From the NCBI GenBank assembly GCA_002359495.1, contig DENB01000041.1:41157-53301 (forward strand): a DNA stretch of 12,145 nt. The letters are read 5' to 3'. The notes below the pieces were generated by a model, which saw only the letters and a program-made list of their open reading frames with translations, was not told the DNA's origin and searched no databases. The stretch comes from Enterobacteriaceae bacterium UBA2655. Its GTDB lineage: Bacteria; Pseudomonadota; Gammaproteobacteria; Enterobacterales; Enterobacteriaceae. A program made the translations under genes and the position numbers. Below, one piece after another: positions 1 through 7,461 of this stretch (within the stretch, counting starts at the first letter, position 1; each line of letters starts with the position of its first letter).

Positions 1-2070
1 GTCGCCGAACTGCGCTTCCCAAATGGTCAGAGTACGCGGTTCCGCCGTGGCGTAGCCATATTCGAACGCCAGCACCGCCTCTTCCGACAGCACCGAATCC
101 CATACGCGGAACGTGCCCTGGCCGTTATGGATATGGTGCAGCGGGGTGTAGGTCGATCCGTTCGCCTGGTTATGGATAACCGCATGACGATGGAAGAAGG
201 TGCCGCGCCCGGTATCTTCGCCGGAAAGACGCACCGGAATGCCCTCGTCCACCAGCGTGGCGTAGGCCAGGTTTTCCGCCCCGCCCCAGTCGAACGGCTT
301 GTTGCCTTCGGCCATTTCCTGACGGTCTTTGTAGATCTTCGCCACGCGCGACTGCACTTCCACCGCTTCCGGCACCTGGCTGATACGGCGCGCCAGCTCC
401 TGCAAGCGTTTCATCTCCACTTTTTCCGGGTAGCTCTCTTCCCAGTCATGGTTGAGATAAGGCGACCAGGTAAAGGAGTGCAGGCTCATCGGACGCCATT
501 CCGGCACCACGCATTCGCCGGCATCCAGCGCATCGCGATAAAGATTCACCATCTCGGTGGCGTCTTCCAGCGAAGCGACCTTCTCCGCTTCCAGACGATC
601 GGCGTAGATTTTACGCGGCGTCGGATGTTTTTTGATTTTCTGGTACATCAGCGGCTGGGTCGCGCTCGGCTCGTCCGCTTCGTTATGACCGTGACGGCGA
701 TAGCAGACCAAATCGATAAAGACGTCGCGTTTGAAGGTGTTGCGATAGTCGAGGGCCAGACGGGTGACGAACGCCACCGCCTCGGGATCGTCCGCGTTGA
801 CGTGGAAGATCGGCGCCAGCACCATTTTGCCGATATCGGTGCAGTACGGCGTGGAGCGCGCGTCTTTCGGGTTCGAGGTGGTAAAGCCCACCTGGTTGTT
901 GATGACGATGCGAACGGTGCCGCCCACTTCGTAACCGCGCGCCTGGGACATGTTCAGGGTTTCCTGCACCACGCCCTGGCCGGTGACGGCAGCGTCGCCG
1001 TGAATGGTAATCGGCAGCACTTTGTTGCTGGCCGGTTCGGCCAGGCGATCGAGGCGCGCGCGCACTGAGCCCATCACCACCGGGCTGACGATCTCCAGAT
1101 GCGACGGGTTGAACGCCAGCGCCAGATGCACCAGGCCGCCTTCGGTTTCCACATCAGAGGAGAAGCCCATGTGGTATTTCACGTCGCCGGTGCCTAAATG
1201 CTCTTTATGCTTGCCGGAGAATTCGTCGAACAGATCCTGCGGCTTTTTGCCCAGCACATTGATCAGCACGTTAAGGCGTCCGCGGTGCGCCATCCCCAGC
1301 ACCACTTCGCGCGTGCCGTTTTTGCCGGCGTGACGAATCAGCTCGCGCAGCATCGGCACCAGCGCGTCGCCGCCTTCCAGCGAAAAGCGTTTCGCGCCCG
1401 GGAATTTCGCTCCGAGATATTTCTCCAGCCCTTCCGCCGCGGTCAGCTCTTTCAGGAAACCTTTTTTCTCGTCGTTGCTGAACGCCGCATGGCCCACTAC
1501 CGATTCCAGACGCTGCTGGATCCAACGCTTCTCATCGGTATTGTTGATATGCATATATTCCGCGCCGATGGAGCCGCAGTAAGTCTGCTTCAGCGCGTCA
1601 TAAAGTTCAGCCAGCTTCATGGTCTCTTTGCCGATGGCGAAAGAGCCTACGTTAAAGCTTTCCTGAAAATCGTCTTCGGTCAGGTCGTGATAGGCCGGAT
1701 CGAGATCGGGCACCCTTTCCTGCTGCCACAGGCCAAGCGGATCAAGGTTGGCGTGCTGATGGCCGCGAAAGCGGAACGCGTTAATCAGCTGCAGGACTTT
1801 AACCTGTTTGGAGTTGGTCGCAGGGTCGGATACGGAGGAGGTGTAACGTGACGCGTCTTTGGCCAGGCGGCGGAAATATTCGCGCGTGGTGGAGTGAAAC
1901 TGCTCGGGCTTCACGCCAGTGCCTGGAAGTTGCTGGAACATGGAACGCCACGCCGCATCAACGGAGTCAGGATCGGTCAGGAAATCCTCATAGAGCTGTT
2001 CTATGTAAGACTGGTTCGCGCCGGCCAGCCAGGAGGAGTCCAGCCAGGGCTTCATCGCGCTGTTCTGCAT
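1..2070 (-). CDS. sucA: 2-oxoglutarate dehydrogenase E1 component (3' part beyond window)
   Basis: This is the thiamine-diphosphate E1 subunit that decarboxylates 2-oxoglutarate in the TCA cycle and passes the succinyl group to the lipoyl E2 (SucB), in the cytoplasm. The frame is open from an ATG at 2070 to the left edge, giving 690 codons; E. coli SucA is about 933 residues, so roughly 240 C-terminal residues are missing. It begins MQNSAMKPWLDSSWLAG, the family's N-terminal helix. Visible motifs are GMAHRGRLN near residue 259-267 (the active-site His at 262), FNPSHLE near 320, GDAAVTGQG near 358, NNQVGFTT near 391, GHNEADEP near 460 and SGEDTGRGTFFHRHA near 616. The start is chosen because it matches E. 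coli and has AAGG about 8 bases upstream. It follows sdhB in the same direction after a 213-bp gap. Compared with E. coli from memory, two residues are inserted near residue 192. Identification is secure. Confidence 0.97.
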   Translation of the reverse strand, partial: MQNSAMKPWLDSSWLAGANQSYIEQLYEDFLTDPDSVDAAWRSMFQQLPGTGVKPEQFHSTTREYFRRLAKDASRYTSSVSDPATNSKQVKVLQLINAFRFRGHQHANLDPLGLWQQERVPDLDPAYHDLTEDDFQESFNVGSFAIGKETMKLAELYDALKQTYCGSIGAEYMHINNTDEKRWIQQRLESVVGHAAFSNDEKKGFLKELTAAEGLEKYLGAKFPGAKRFSLEGGDALVPMLRELIRHAGKNGTREVVLGMAHRGRLNVLINVLGKKPQDLFDEFSGKHKEHLGTGDVKYHMGFSSDVETEGGLVHLALAFNPSHLEIVSPVVMGSVRARLDRLAEPASNKVLPITIHGDAAVTGQGVVQETLNMSQARGYEVGGTVRIVINNQVGFTTSNPKDARSTPYCTDIGKMVLAPIFHVNADDPEAVAFVTRLALDYRNTFKRDVFIDLVCYRRHGHNEADEPSATQPLMYQKIKKHPTPRKIYADRLEAEKVASLEDATEMVNLYRDALDAGECVVPEWRPMSLHSFTWSPYLNHDWEESYPEKVEMKRLQELARRISQVPEAVEVQSRVAKIYKDRQEMAEGNKPFDWGGAENLAYATLVDEGIPVRLSGEDTGRGTFFHRHAVIHNQANGSTYTPLHHIHNGQGTFRVWDSVLSEEAVLAFEYGYATAEPRTLTIWEAQFGD

Positions 2071-2081
2071 TGTGATCCCTT

Positions 2082-2102
2082 AAGCATTAGTATGCTTTTT
2101 TT
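2082..2102 (-). other. Small hairpin and A-run just before the sucA ribosome binding site
   Basis: A 6-bp inverted repeat (AAGCAT, loop TAGT, ATGCTT) at 2082-2097 abuts a run of seven T on the plus strand (2096-2102). In the sucA mRNA this reads as an A-rich tract followed by a short stem ending just upstream of the AAGG Shine-Dalgarno. Read on the plus strand it resembles a weak terminator that would stop antisense transcription. A second short stem, GCCGC-TTTC-GCGGC at 2117-2130, lies upstream and gives a GAAA loop in the sucA mRNA. The repeats are directly visible; any function is inference. Confidence 0.35.
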
Positions 2103-2192
2103 GAGGTTTCATTGTTGCCGCTTTCGCGGCTTGCCGTAGTGAGTTCAGCGATACGAGCACTGTGCGCTGCCAGCGCCCGGCCCGTAAGGGAA

Positions 2193-2238
2193 CCTTTGTA
2201 AGGCTTGTTCTGCCGGGCAGTCACAAACCTTACAGAGG
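2193..2238 (-). repeat. Long imperfect inverted repeat in the sdhB-sucA gap
   Basis: The arms CCTTTGTAAGG (2193-2203) and CCTTACAGAGG (2228-2238) are complementary except at one position. Inside them TTGT (2205-2208) pairs with ACAA (2223-2226), and CTGCC (2210-2214) with GGCAG (2216-2220). The whole forms a near-continuous hairpin of about 19 pairs in the sdhB-sucA intergenic RNA. It does not match the E. coli REP or ERIC consensus as I remember them. Transcript processing in this gap has been reported for E. coli, to my recollection, so an RNase III-type processing or mRNA-stabilising hairpin is the likeliest role. That role is inference. Confidence 0.6.
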
Positions 2239-2251
2239 CTTCCGTTAAAAT

Positions 2252-2273
2252 CCGGGAGCCGCAGGGCTCCCGG
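2252..2273 (-). terminator. Perfect hairpin after sdhB, possible attenuating terminator or 3'-end stabiliser
   Basis: CCGGGAGCC (2252-2260) and GGCTCCCGG (2265-2273) form a perfect 9-bp stem with a 4-base loop, beginning 10 bases after the sdhB stop codon. On the minus strand the stem is followed by ATTTTAACGG, a poor U-tract. It is therefore more likely a leaky terminator or a barrier to 3' exonucleases than a full stop. This fits the usual arrangement in which sdh and suc genes are co-transcribed but at unequal levels. The hairpin is seen; the function is inferred. Confidence 0.5.
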
Positions 2274-2283
2274 CGTCACGATA

Positions 2284-3000
2284 TTACGCCCCGCGCTGCA
2301 GCAGCATCGACTTAATATGACCGATAGCGCGCGTCGGGTTCAGCCCTTTCGGACATACGCTCACACAGTTCATAATGCTGTGACAGCGGAATACACTGAA
2401 AGCATCGCTCATATTGTCGAGACGCGCTTCGGTTTCGGTATCGCGGCTGTCGATCAGAAAACGATAGGCCGCCAGCAGGCCGGCCGGACCGATAAACTTG
2501 TCCGGGTTCCACCAGAACGACGGGCACGAGGTCGAGCAGCAGGCGCAGAGAATGCACTCATACAGACCATCCAGGTGCTCACGCTCGGCAGGGGTCTGCA
2601 AATGCTCGCGGGCGGGCGGATTTTCCCCATTATTCAACAGGTAAGGCTTAATCTTCTCATACTGCGCATAAAATTGCCCCATGTCCACGACCAGATCGCG
2701 CACCACCGGCAAACCGGGCAGCGGACGAATGACGATTTTCTTCGCGCCGTTGCCCAGTGCGGAGATCGGCGTGATGCAGGCGAGGCCGTTTTTACCGTTC
2801 ATGTTCAGGCCGTCTGAACCGCAAACGCCTTCGCGGCAGGAGCGGCGGAACGCCAGGGTAGGATCTTTCTCTTTCAGACGAATCAGCGCGTCCAGCAGCA
2901 TCATGTCGCGCCCGTCTTCCGCTTCAAGGGTGTAATCCTGCATGCGCGGCGCGGCGTCGACGTCCGGGTTATAACGATAAATGGAAAATTCGAGTCTCAT
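2284..3000 (-). CDS. sdhB: Succinate dehydrogenase iron-sulfur subunit
   Basis: SdhB carries electrons from the FAD of SdhA through three Fe-S clusters to the quinone site at SdhC/SdhD, on the cytoplasmic face of the inner membrane. The 238 residues match E. coli in length and almost throughout in sequence. The [2Fe-2S] ligands are C55, C60, D63 and C75 in SCREGVCGSDG...ACIT. The ferredoxin-like half has C149, C152, C155 and C159 in YECILCACCSTSCP, then C206, C212 and C216 in FRCHSIMNCVSVCPKG, serving the [3Fe-4S] and [4Fe-4S] clusters. The ATG at 3000 has GGAGAG just upstream and lies 16 bases after the sdhA stop, which indicates co-translation in the sdhCDAB operon. Nothing is missing or unusual. 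Confidence 0.98.
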   Translation of the reverse strand: MRLEFSIYRYNPDVDAAPRMQDYTLEAEDGRDMMLLDALIRLKEKDPTLAFRRSCREGVCGSDGLNMNGKNGLACITPISALGNGAKKIVIRPLPGLPVVRDLVVDMGQFYAQYEKIKPYLLNNGENPPAREHLQTPAEREHLDGLYECILCACCSTSCPSFWWNPDKFIGPAGLLAAYRFLIDSRDTETEARLDNMSDAFSVFRCHSIMNCVSVCPKGLNPTRAIGHIKSMLLQRGA

Positions 3001-3016
3001 GATCGCTCTCCGCTAA

Positions 3017-4783
3017 TTAATAGGTACGCACTTTCGGCGGGAAGGCCGCGCGCAGTTTCGGCTGCATGTTCACCTCGCGGCGCGTCATGCTCTCCGTTTG
3101 CGGCAGATAGAGACTGTGACACAGCCAGTTTTCATCATCGCGATCCGGGTAGTCGAAGCGGCTGTGCGCGCCGCGGCTTTCGGTGCGGTAGTTGGCCGCT
3201 ACCGCCGTGGCGTACGCGGTCTCCATCAGGTTATCCAGCTCCAGACACTCGATACGCTGGGTATTGAAGTCCGGGGAGCGGTCGTCGAGACGGGCGGATT
3301 TCAGACGCTCGCGGATCTGCTTCAGCTCTTCCAGGCCCTGCGCCATGGCGTCGCCTTCGCGGAATACCGAGAAATTGTTCTGCATGCAGCGCTGCAGCGC
3401 TTTGCGGATCTCGACCGGATCTTCGCCGGTGGTGTTGTTTTCCCAGCGGTTGAAGCGCGCCATCGCGGCGTCGATTTCCTCCGCAGTGGCGTCGCGCAGT
3501 TCGCCCTGCTCCTGAATCGACTCCAGCAGATGCAGGCCCGCCGCGCGGCCGAATACCACCAGGTCGAGCAGCGAGTTGCCGCCGAGGCGGTTAGCGCCAT
3601 GAACCGAGACGCAGGCGATTTCGCCGACGGCGAACAGGCCCGGAATGACTTCATCTTCGCCCTGCTCGTTGACGCGCAGCGCCTGACCGGTCACTTTGGT
3701 CGGAATGCCGCCCATCATATAGTGGCAGGTCGGAATAACCGGAATCGGCTCTTTGACCGGATCGGCGTGAGCGAAGGTGCGGGACAGCTCCAGGATGCCC
3801 GGCAGACGCGACTCCAGCACCTCTTTGCCGAGGTGATCCAGCTTCAGCTTAATGTGCGGACCCCAGGGGCCGTCGCAGCCGCGGCCTTCGCGGATTTCAA
3901 TCATCATCGAGCGAGCAACCACGTCGCGCCCCGCCAGATCTTTGGCGTTCGGCGCGTAACGCTCCATAAAGCGCTCGCCATGTTTGTTCAGCAGGTAGCC
4001 GCCTTCGCCGCGGCAGCCTTCGGTCACCAGCACGCCCGCGCCGGCGATGCCGGTGGGGTGGAACTGCCACATCTCCATATCCTGCACCGGCACGCCGGCG
4101 CGCAGCGCCATGCCGACGCCGTCGCCGGTATTGATGTGGGCGTTGGTGGTGGATTGGTAGATACGCCCGGCGCCGCCGGTAGCCAGCACCGTGGCTTTGG
4201 CTTTGAAATAGACGGTTTCGCCGGTTTCAATGCAGATGGCGGTGCAGCCGACGATCGCGCCGTCCTGGTTTTTCACCAGATCCAGGGCATACCACTCGGA
4301 GAAAATGGTGGTTTTGTTTTTCAGGTTCTGCTGATAGAGCGTATGCAGCAGCGCATGGCCGGTACGGTCCGCCGCCGCCGCGGTACGCGCAGCCTGTTCG
4401 CCGCCGAAGTTTTTCGACTGGCCGCCGAACGGGCGCTGGTAAACGCGGCCGTCGTCGAGGCGGGAGAACGGCAGACCCATGTGCTCCAGCTCAAGGATCG
4501 CTTCCGGGCCGGTTTTGCACATGTATTCGATCGCATCCTGATCGCCGATATAGTCGGAGCCTTTTACCGTGTCGTACATGTGCCATTCCCAGTTGTCCTC
4601 ATGGGTATTACCCAGCGCAACGGTAATGCCGCCCTGAGCCGAGACGGTATGGGAACGGGTAGGAAACACTTTCGATAACAGGGCGCAGCTCTGGCCCGCT
4701 TGGGAGATTTGCAGTGCGGCGCGCATGCCTGCGCCGCCAGCGCCGATCACCACGGCATCAAATTCTCTGACTGGCAAATTCAT
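3017..4783 (-). CDS. sdhA: Succinate dehydrogenase flavoprotein subunit
   Basis: SdhA oxidises succinate to fumarate at a covalently bound FAD and delivers electrons to SdhB; it sits on the cytoplasmic side of the membrane complex. It is 588 residues, the E. coli length. The dinucleotide-binding motif GAGGAG is at 14-19. The FAD-attachment histidine is H45 in [11 protein letters not shown]. Substrate and catalytic residues are in place: H242 (FHPTG), R286 (AGRD), H354 (TCHYMMGG) and R399 (GANRLGG). The C-terminal helical domain ends FPPKVRTY. The start ATG at 4783 directly abuts the sdhD stop (TAA then ATG), and GGGGTG inside the end of sdhD can serve as ribosome binding site, so the two are probably translationally coupled. 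Confidence 0.98.
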   Translation of the reverse strand: MNLPVREFDAVVIGAGGAGMRAALQISQAGQSCALLSKVFPTRSHTVSAQGGITVALGNTHEDNWEWHMYDTVKGSDYIGDQDAIEYMCKTGPEAILELEHMGLPFSRLDDGRVYQRPFGGQSKNFGGEQAARTAAAADRTGHALLHTLYQQNLKNKTTIFSEWYALDLVKNQDGAIVGCTAICIETGETVYFKAKATVLATGGAGRIYQSTTNAHINTGDGVGMALRAGVPVQDMEMWQFHPTGIAGAGVLVTEGCRGEGGYLLNKHGERFMERYAPNAKDLAGRDVVARSMMIEIREGRGCDGPWGPHIKLKLDHLGKEVLESRLPGILELSRTFAHADPVKEPIPVIPTCHYMMGGIPTKVTGQALRVNEQGEDEVIPGLFAVGEIACVSVHGANRLGGNSLLDLVVFGRAAGLHLLESIQEQGELRDATAEEIDAAMARFNRWENNTTGEDPVEIRKALQRCMQNNFSVFREGDAMAQGLEELKQIRERLKSARLDDRSPDFNTQRIECLELDNLMETAYATAVAANYRTESRGAHSRFDYPDRDDENWLCHSLYLPQTESMTRREVNMQPKLRAAFPPKVRTY

Positions 4784-5134
4784 TTACACACCCCACACCA
4801 CAACAGTTCCATAAATAGCGAAAGCCAACAGCACCACCACAATCACCAGCTGTCCGATCAGGCGCGTGGCCAGATGCTTAACGTAATCGGTCAGTACTTG
4901 CCACATGCCGATCCAGCCATGAATCAGGGTGGCGAACAGCGTAAGCAGCGTAAAGACTTTGGTGAACGAGGAGGCGAAAAAGGCGTGCCAGGTCTCATAG
5001 GTCAGGGTATCGGTGATAATGAAAAAGCCGAGGATATAAAGCGCGTAAAGCGTGATAAGAATCGCCGTAGCGCGCAGCAGCAGCCAGTCCTGAATGCCGT
5101 TGCGTCCCAGCGCGGTCGCATTATTGCTTACCAT
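4784..5134 (-). CDS. sdhD: Succinate dehydrogenase membrane anchor subunit D
   Basis: SdhD and SdhC anchor SdhAB in the inner membrane, share heme b and form the ubiquinone site. The chosen start is the ATG at 5134, giving 116 residues ([13 protein letters not shown]...), because it matches the E. coli start; the frame stays open upstream to 5296, but that stretch is only sdhC read in another frame. Three hydrophobic segments are visible, roughly residues 18-39, 60-80 and 93-114. The heme-ligand histidine is H72 in [10 protein letters not shown], and D83/Y84 of VLTDYV match the E. coli quinone-site D82/Y83. The one-residue offset comes from an extra Asn near the N-terminus. The first 7 bases overlap the end of sdhC, as in E. 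coli. Confidence 0.96.
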   Translation of the reverse strand: MVSNNATALGRNGIQDWLLLRATAILITLYALYILGFFIITDTLTYETWHAFFASSFTKVFTLLTLFATLIHGWIGMWQVLTDYVKHLATRLIGQLVIVVVLLAFAIYGTVVVWGV

Positions 5135-5517
5135 ACGAGAACTCCAGCCAAAATTGAAATCACGACAGTGATAGCAAAAGAGACATAAGCAGACTGCCTT
5201 CCCACTTCCATGGTTTCCGCCAGATAGCCGAAGTCCATTAACATATGGCGGATCCCGCCGACGGTATGAAACGCCAGCGCGGTCAAAATGCCCCACATGA
5301 TAAACTTGACGAAGAAGCTGCCCATAATGGCGGAGGCGTGCATGAAGCCTTCAGGAGAGGAGAGCGAGATATCCAGCAGCCAGAGCATGATGCCGATGGC
5401 GAAAATAGAGATAACGCCGGTAACACGGTGGAGAATGGACGATATTGCAGTAACGGGAAACCGGATCGTCGTGAGATCCAAGTTGACAGGTCTTTGTTTT
5501 TTCACGGTTTTGCCCAC
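5128..5517 (-). CDS. sdhC: Succinate dehydrogenase cytochrome b556 subunit C
   Basis: SdhC is the other heme b and quinone-binding membrane anchor of complex II and the first gene of the operon. I place the start at GTG 5517, giving [15 protein letters not shown] and 129 residues, exactly the E. coli length. An in-frame TTG at 5583 would add 22 polar residues that the family lacks. The heme ligand is H84 (ALAFHTVGG), and the quinone-site residues S27 and R31 (SSILHRV) are present. Three membrane segments lie near 27-48, 65-90 and 107-128. The ribosome binding site is weak (AAGAG close to the GTG); the better GGAGG (5542-5546) is 24 bases from the start. In E. coli the operon is controlled by CRP, ArcA and small RNAs; the sites visible here are listed separately. 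Confidence 0.95.
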   Translation of the reverse strand: MGKTVKKQRPVNLDLTTIRFPVTAISSILHRVTGVISIFAIGIMLWLLDISLSSPEGFMHASAIMGSFFVKFIMWGILTALAFHTVGGIRHMLMDFGYLAETMEVGRQSAYVSFAITVVISILAGVLVW

Positions 5518-5615
5518 ACAGCTCTTTTCTTTATTTTGCTTCCTCCGGTCCTGAGGGCGCAGTAAGAACACGGTTGTGGTCAAACTGTAACCGTCACCAA
5601 AACAGCAACATCCAG

Positions 5616-5625
5616 TGTTAATTGA
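5616..5625 (+). promoter_or_regulatory. Possible ArcA box in the sdhC leader
   Basis: TGTTAATTGA resembles the ArcA repeat unit GTTAATTAAA. It lies about 50 bases downstream of the predicted sdhC start of transcription. ArcA represses sdh genes during low-oxygen growth in E. coli. A single box is weak evidence, because ArcA normally binds two or more repeats about 11 bases apart and I see no clear partner here. Confidence 0.3.
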
Positions 5626-5681
5626 CGCGGTAGAAACGCTGGGTGGCTCCTGGTGTCAGGGAATTCCGGAGACCTGGCGGC

Positions 5682-5710
5682 AGTATAGGAGGATCACATT
5701 ATTATTACAA
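5682..5710 (-). promoter_or_regulatory. Sigma-70 promoter of the sdhCDAB operon
   Basis: On the minus strand a -35 box TTGTAA (plus-strand 5705-5710) and a -10 box TATACT (5682-5687) are separated by exactly 17 bases. The -10 matches consensus at five of six positions and the -35 at four. Transcription would begin near 5675, leaving a leader of about 160 bases before the sdhC GTG. The long leader and the position between sdhC and gltA resemble the E. coli operon. This is the best minus-strand promoter I found in the gap. Confidence 0.7.
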
Positions 5711-5744
5711 TTCCCCTACAAACTGTTTGGTGACATTTGCCCGG

Positions 5745-5766
5745 ATCAGTGATCGCCCTCACGTTT
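5745..5766. promoter_or_regulatory. CRP-cAMP binding site candidate
   Basis: The core GTGA-TCGCCC-TCAC has both conserved CRP half-site cores with the standard 6-base spacer. Its centre at 5755.5 is about 80 bases upstream of the predicted sdhC transcription start at about 5675, a class I position on the same DNA face as known activating sites. E. coli sdhC is activated by CRP from a site at nearly the same distance, to my recollection. It could also affect gltA, whose promoters lie to its right. Confidence 0.6.
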
Positions 5767-5783
5767 TTCACAATTTATACAAA

Positions 5784-5793
5784 TTTAATTATC
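5784..5793 (-). promoter_or_regulatory. Possible ArcA box upstream of sdhC and gltA promoters
   Basis: On the minus strand this reads GATAATTAAA, nine of ten positions matching the ArcA repeat unit GTTAATTAAA. It lies in the most AT-rich part of the divergent region, between the CRP-like site and the gltA -35 candidate. ArcA represses both sdh and gltA in E. coli, so a shared site is reasonable. AT-rich DNA gives such matches easily, and a second repeat at the expected 11-base spacing is not clear. Confidence 0.35.
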
Positions 5794-5797
5794 TGAT

Positions 5798-5850
5798 TTG
5801 ACAATACTTAAACAATTTGGTTACAAACAATCGCAACAAACCCCTATGAT
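5798..5850 (+). promoter_or_regulatory. Candidate gltA promoter elements
   Basis: A perfect -35 hexamer TTGACA (5798-5803) is followed after 18 bases by TACAAA (5822-5827), four of six against the -10 consensus. Further on, TATGAT (5845-5850) is a better -10 (five of six) but has only a poor -35 (TTACAA or TACAAA) at the right distance. Either would start transcription about 295-320 bases before gltA, close to the distal of two gltA promoters reported for E. coli. I could not find a convincing counterpart of the proximal promoter. Confidence 0.45.
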
Positions 5851-6065
5851 GCACAAAAGTTATGGGGATACACTTTCCCCTAAGCTCAAGTTATGTAACA
5901 TTGCAGTGATAAGCGACCCGAAGCATCAGGTTATTGGTTAGCAAGAAGTTATGTCCGGAACGGATCTTTAACAACCGCGATTGGCCGCACAGGATACCTT
6001 AACGGTTACTGGCCTGGACGCGCCTGGCACGCTGTATCCTGCTCGCCAAACGTTACCGCAAAATG

Positions 6066-6102
6066 AAGCGGTTTATGTCGCACGTACGCAACATGACCGC
6101 TT
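6066..6102 (+). promoter_or_regulatory. Hairpin in the gltA 5' leader
   Basis: AAGCGGT (6066-6072) pairs perfectly with ACCGCTT (6096-6102). Inside, ATGT (6075-6078) pairs with ACAT (6091-6094), and a further GC/GC pair is possible near the loop. The downstream arm runs into TTTT, giving a weak terminator look. The left arm could instead pair with an upstream ACCGC at 6055-6059, so two exclusive foldings exist. The hairpin ends 38 bases before the gltA Shine-Dalgarno. The pairing is seen directly; a regulatory role is inference. Confidence 0.4.
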
Positions 6103-6151
6103 TTCTGGTGTCTAAGATCCTTACCCTACAAAGGCGCTATGGAGACGAAAA

Positions 6152-7438
6152 ATGACAGATAAAAAAGTAACGCTGAACCTGGAAGGCGAAGCTCCTGTTG
6201 AACTAAACGTGCTGAAAGGCACGTTAGGCCAGGATGTAGTTGATGTCCGCGCCCTTGGCTCACAAGGCCTGTTTACTTTCGACCCCGGTTTTACCTCTAC
6301 CGCGTCCTGCGAATCCAAAATCACCTTTATCGACGGCGACGAAGGAATTTTGCTGCACCGCGGTTTTCCTATCGATCAGCTCGCGACGCACTCCAACTAT
6401 CTGGAGGTGTGTTACATCCTGCTGAACGGTGAAAAACCGACCCAGCAGGAGTTCGATGAGTTCCGCACCACGGTAACGCGCCACACCATGATCCACGAAC
6501 AGATTACCCGCCTGTTTCATGGTTTCCGTCGCGACTCGCATCCGATGGCGGTTATGTGCGGCGTCACCGGCGCGCTGGCGGCCTTCTATCACGACTCGCT
6601 GGATGTCAATAACGAACGCCACCGTGAAATCGCCGCGTTCCGTCTGCTCTCTAAAATGCCGACCATGGCGGCGATGTGTTACAAATACTCCATCGGTCAG
6701 CCGTTCGTTTATCCGCGCAACGATCTCTCCTATGCCGGCAACTTCCTGCATATGATGTTCGCCACCCCTTGCGAAGAGTACAAAGTCAATCCGGTGCTGG
6801 AACGCGCCATGGACCGTATTCTTATCCTGCATGCGGATCACGAACAGAACGCGTCAACCTCTACCGTGCGCACCGCCGGTTCGTCAGGCGCTAACCCCTT
6901 CGCCTGTATCGCCGCGGGCATCGCCTCGCTGTGGGGACCGGCGCATGGCGGCGCCAACGAAGCCACGCTGCGCATGCTGGAAGAGATCAGCACCGTCGAG
7001 CATATTCCTGAGTTCGTCCGCCGCGCGAAAGACAAGAACGACTCTTTCCGCCTGATGGGCTTCGGCCACCGCGTTTATAAGAATTACGATCCGCGCGCCA
7101 CCGTGATGCGCGAAACCTGCCACGAAGTGCTGAACGAGCTGGGAATGAAGGATGATCTGCTGGAAGTGGCGATGGAGCTGGAGCACATCGCGCTGAACGA
7201 TCCCTACTTTATCGAGCGCAAACTCTATCCGAACGTCGATTTCTATTCCGGCATCATTCTGAAAGCGATGGGCATCCCTTCTTCGATGTTTACCGTAATC
7301 TTCGCCATGGCGCGCACCGTCGGCTGGATCGCCCACTGGAAAGAGATGCATGACGAAGGCATGAAGATCGCGCGTCCGCGTCAGCTCTACACCGGTTATA
7401 CCGAGCGTCCGTTTACCTCGGACCTGCAGAAACCATAA
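6152..7438 (+). CDS. gltA: Citrate synthase (type II, hexameric)
   Basis: GltA condenses acetyl-CoA and oxaloacetate to citrate, the entry step of the TCA cycle, in the cytoplasm. It has 428 residues, one more than E. coli. The active-site residues are H265 ([10 protein letters not shown]), H306 ([13 protein letters not shown]) and D363 (NVDFYSG). C207 in ATPCEEY matches the E. coli cysteine near the NADH inhibitory site, so this is the NADH-sensitive Gram-negative type. The first 20 residues differ most from E. coli, as expected for the variable N-terminal domain. The ATG at 6152 has GGAGA seven bases upstream. It is transcribed divergently from sdhC and alone, ending at a terminator. Both divergent units serve the TCA cycle and share a control region. 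Confidence 0.98.
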   Translation: MTDKKVTLNLEGEAPVELNVLKGTLGQDVVDVRALGSQGLFTFDPGFTSTASCESKITFIDGDEGILLHRGFPIDQLATHSNYLEVCYILLNGEKPTQQEFDEFRTTVTRHTMIHEQITRLFHGFRRDSHPMAVMCGVTGALAAFYHDSLDVNNERHREIAAFRLLSKMPTMAAMCYKYSIGQPFVYPRNDLSYAGNFLHMMFATPCEEYKVNPVLERAMDRILILHADHEQNASTSTVRTAGSSGANPFACIAAGIASLWGPAHGGANEATLRMLEEISTVEHIPEFVRRAKDKNDSFRLMGFGHRVYKNYDPRATVMRETCHEVLNELGMKDDLLEVAMELEHIALNDPYFIERKLYPNVDFYSGIILKAMGIPSSMFTVIFAMARTVGWIAHWKEMHDEGMKIARPRQLYTGYTERPFTSDLQKP

Positions 7439-7461
7439 CCAGCGCAGACTCGATAATCAGC

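Larger units (their letters stand above)
5518..6151. other. Divergent sdhC-gltA control region
   Basis: This 634-bp stretch has no convincing gene. From left to right it holds the sdhC leader and promoter, the CRP-like palindrome, a very AT-rich block (about 5764-5835) with gltA promoter elements, and the long gltA leader. The hexamer CCCCTA recurs at 5713, 5841 and 5877, with an inverted GGGGA at 5864; I do not recognise these as sites for a known factor. An 8-bp inverted repeat, CAGGATAC (5990-5997) with GTATCCTG (6034-6041), brackets the middle of the gltA leader. Confidence 0.8.

Noticed and set aside
127..1068. 313-codon open frame on the plus strand opposite sucA
   Set aside because: Same cause: a mirror of the sucA codons with no ribosome binding site and no family features.
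2193..2238. REP or ERIC element
   Set aside because: The arms do not match the REP or ERIC consensus as I remember them; kept only as an unnamed inverted repeat.
3098..4678. 526-codon open frame on the plus strand opposite sdhA
   Set aside because: It is an antisense shadow produced by GC-rich codon use in sdhA. The product is low-complexity (rich in A, R, H, V), has no recognisable domain, and sdhA is beyond doubt.
5135..5296. Longer N-terminus for SdhD starting at 5296
   Set aside because: The extra 54 codons are sdhC read in another frame, lack SdhD similarity and would give a protein far longer than the family.
5518..5583. Upstream TTG start adding 22 residues to SdhC
   Set aside because: The added residues are polar and lysine/arginine-rich, are absent from E. 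coli SdhC, and the GTG at 5517 gives the exact family length.
5951..5971. Six-codon frame MSGTDL in the gltA leader
   Set aside because: Too short, without a Shine-Dalgarno or any link to a regulatory stem.
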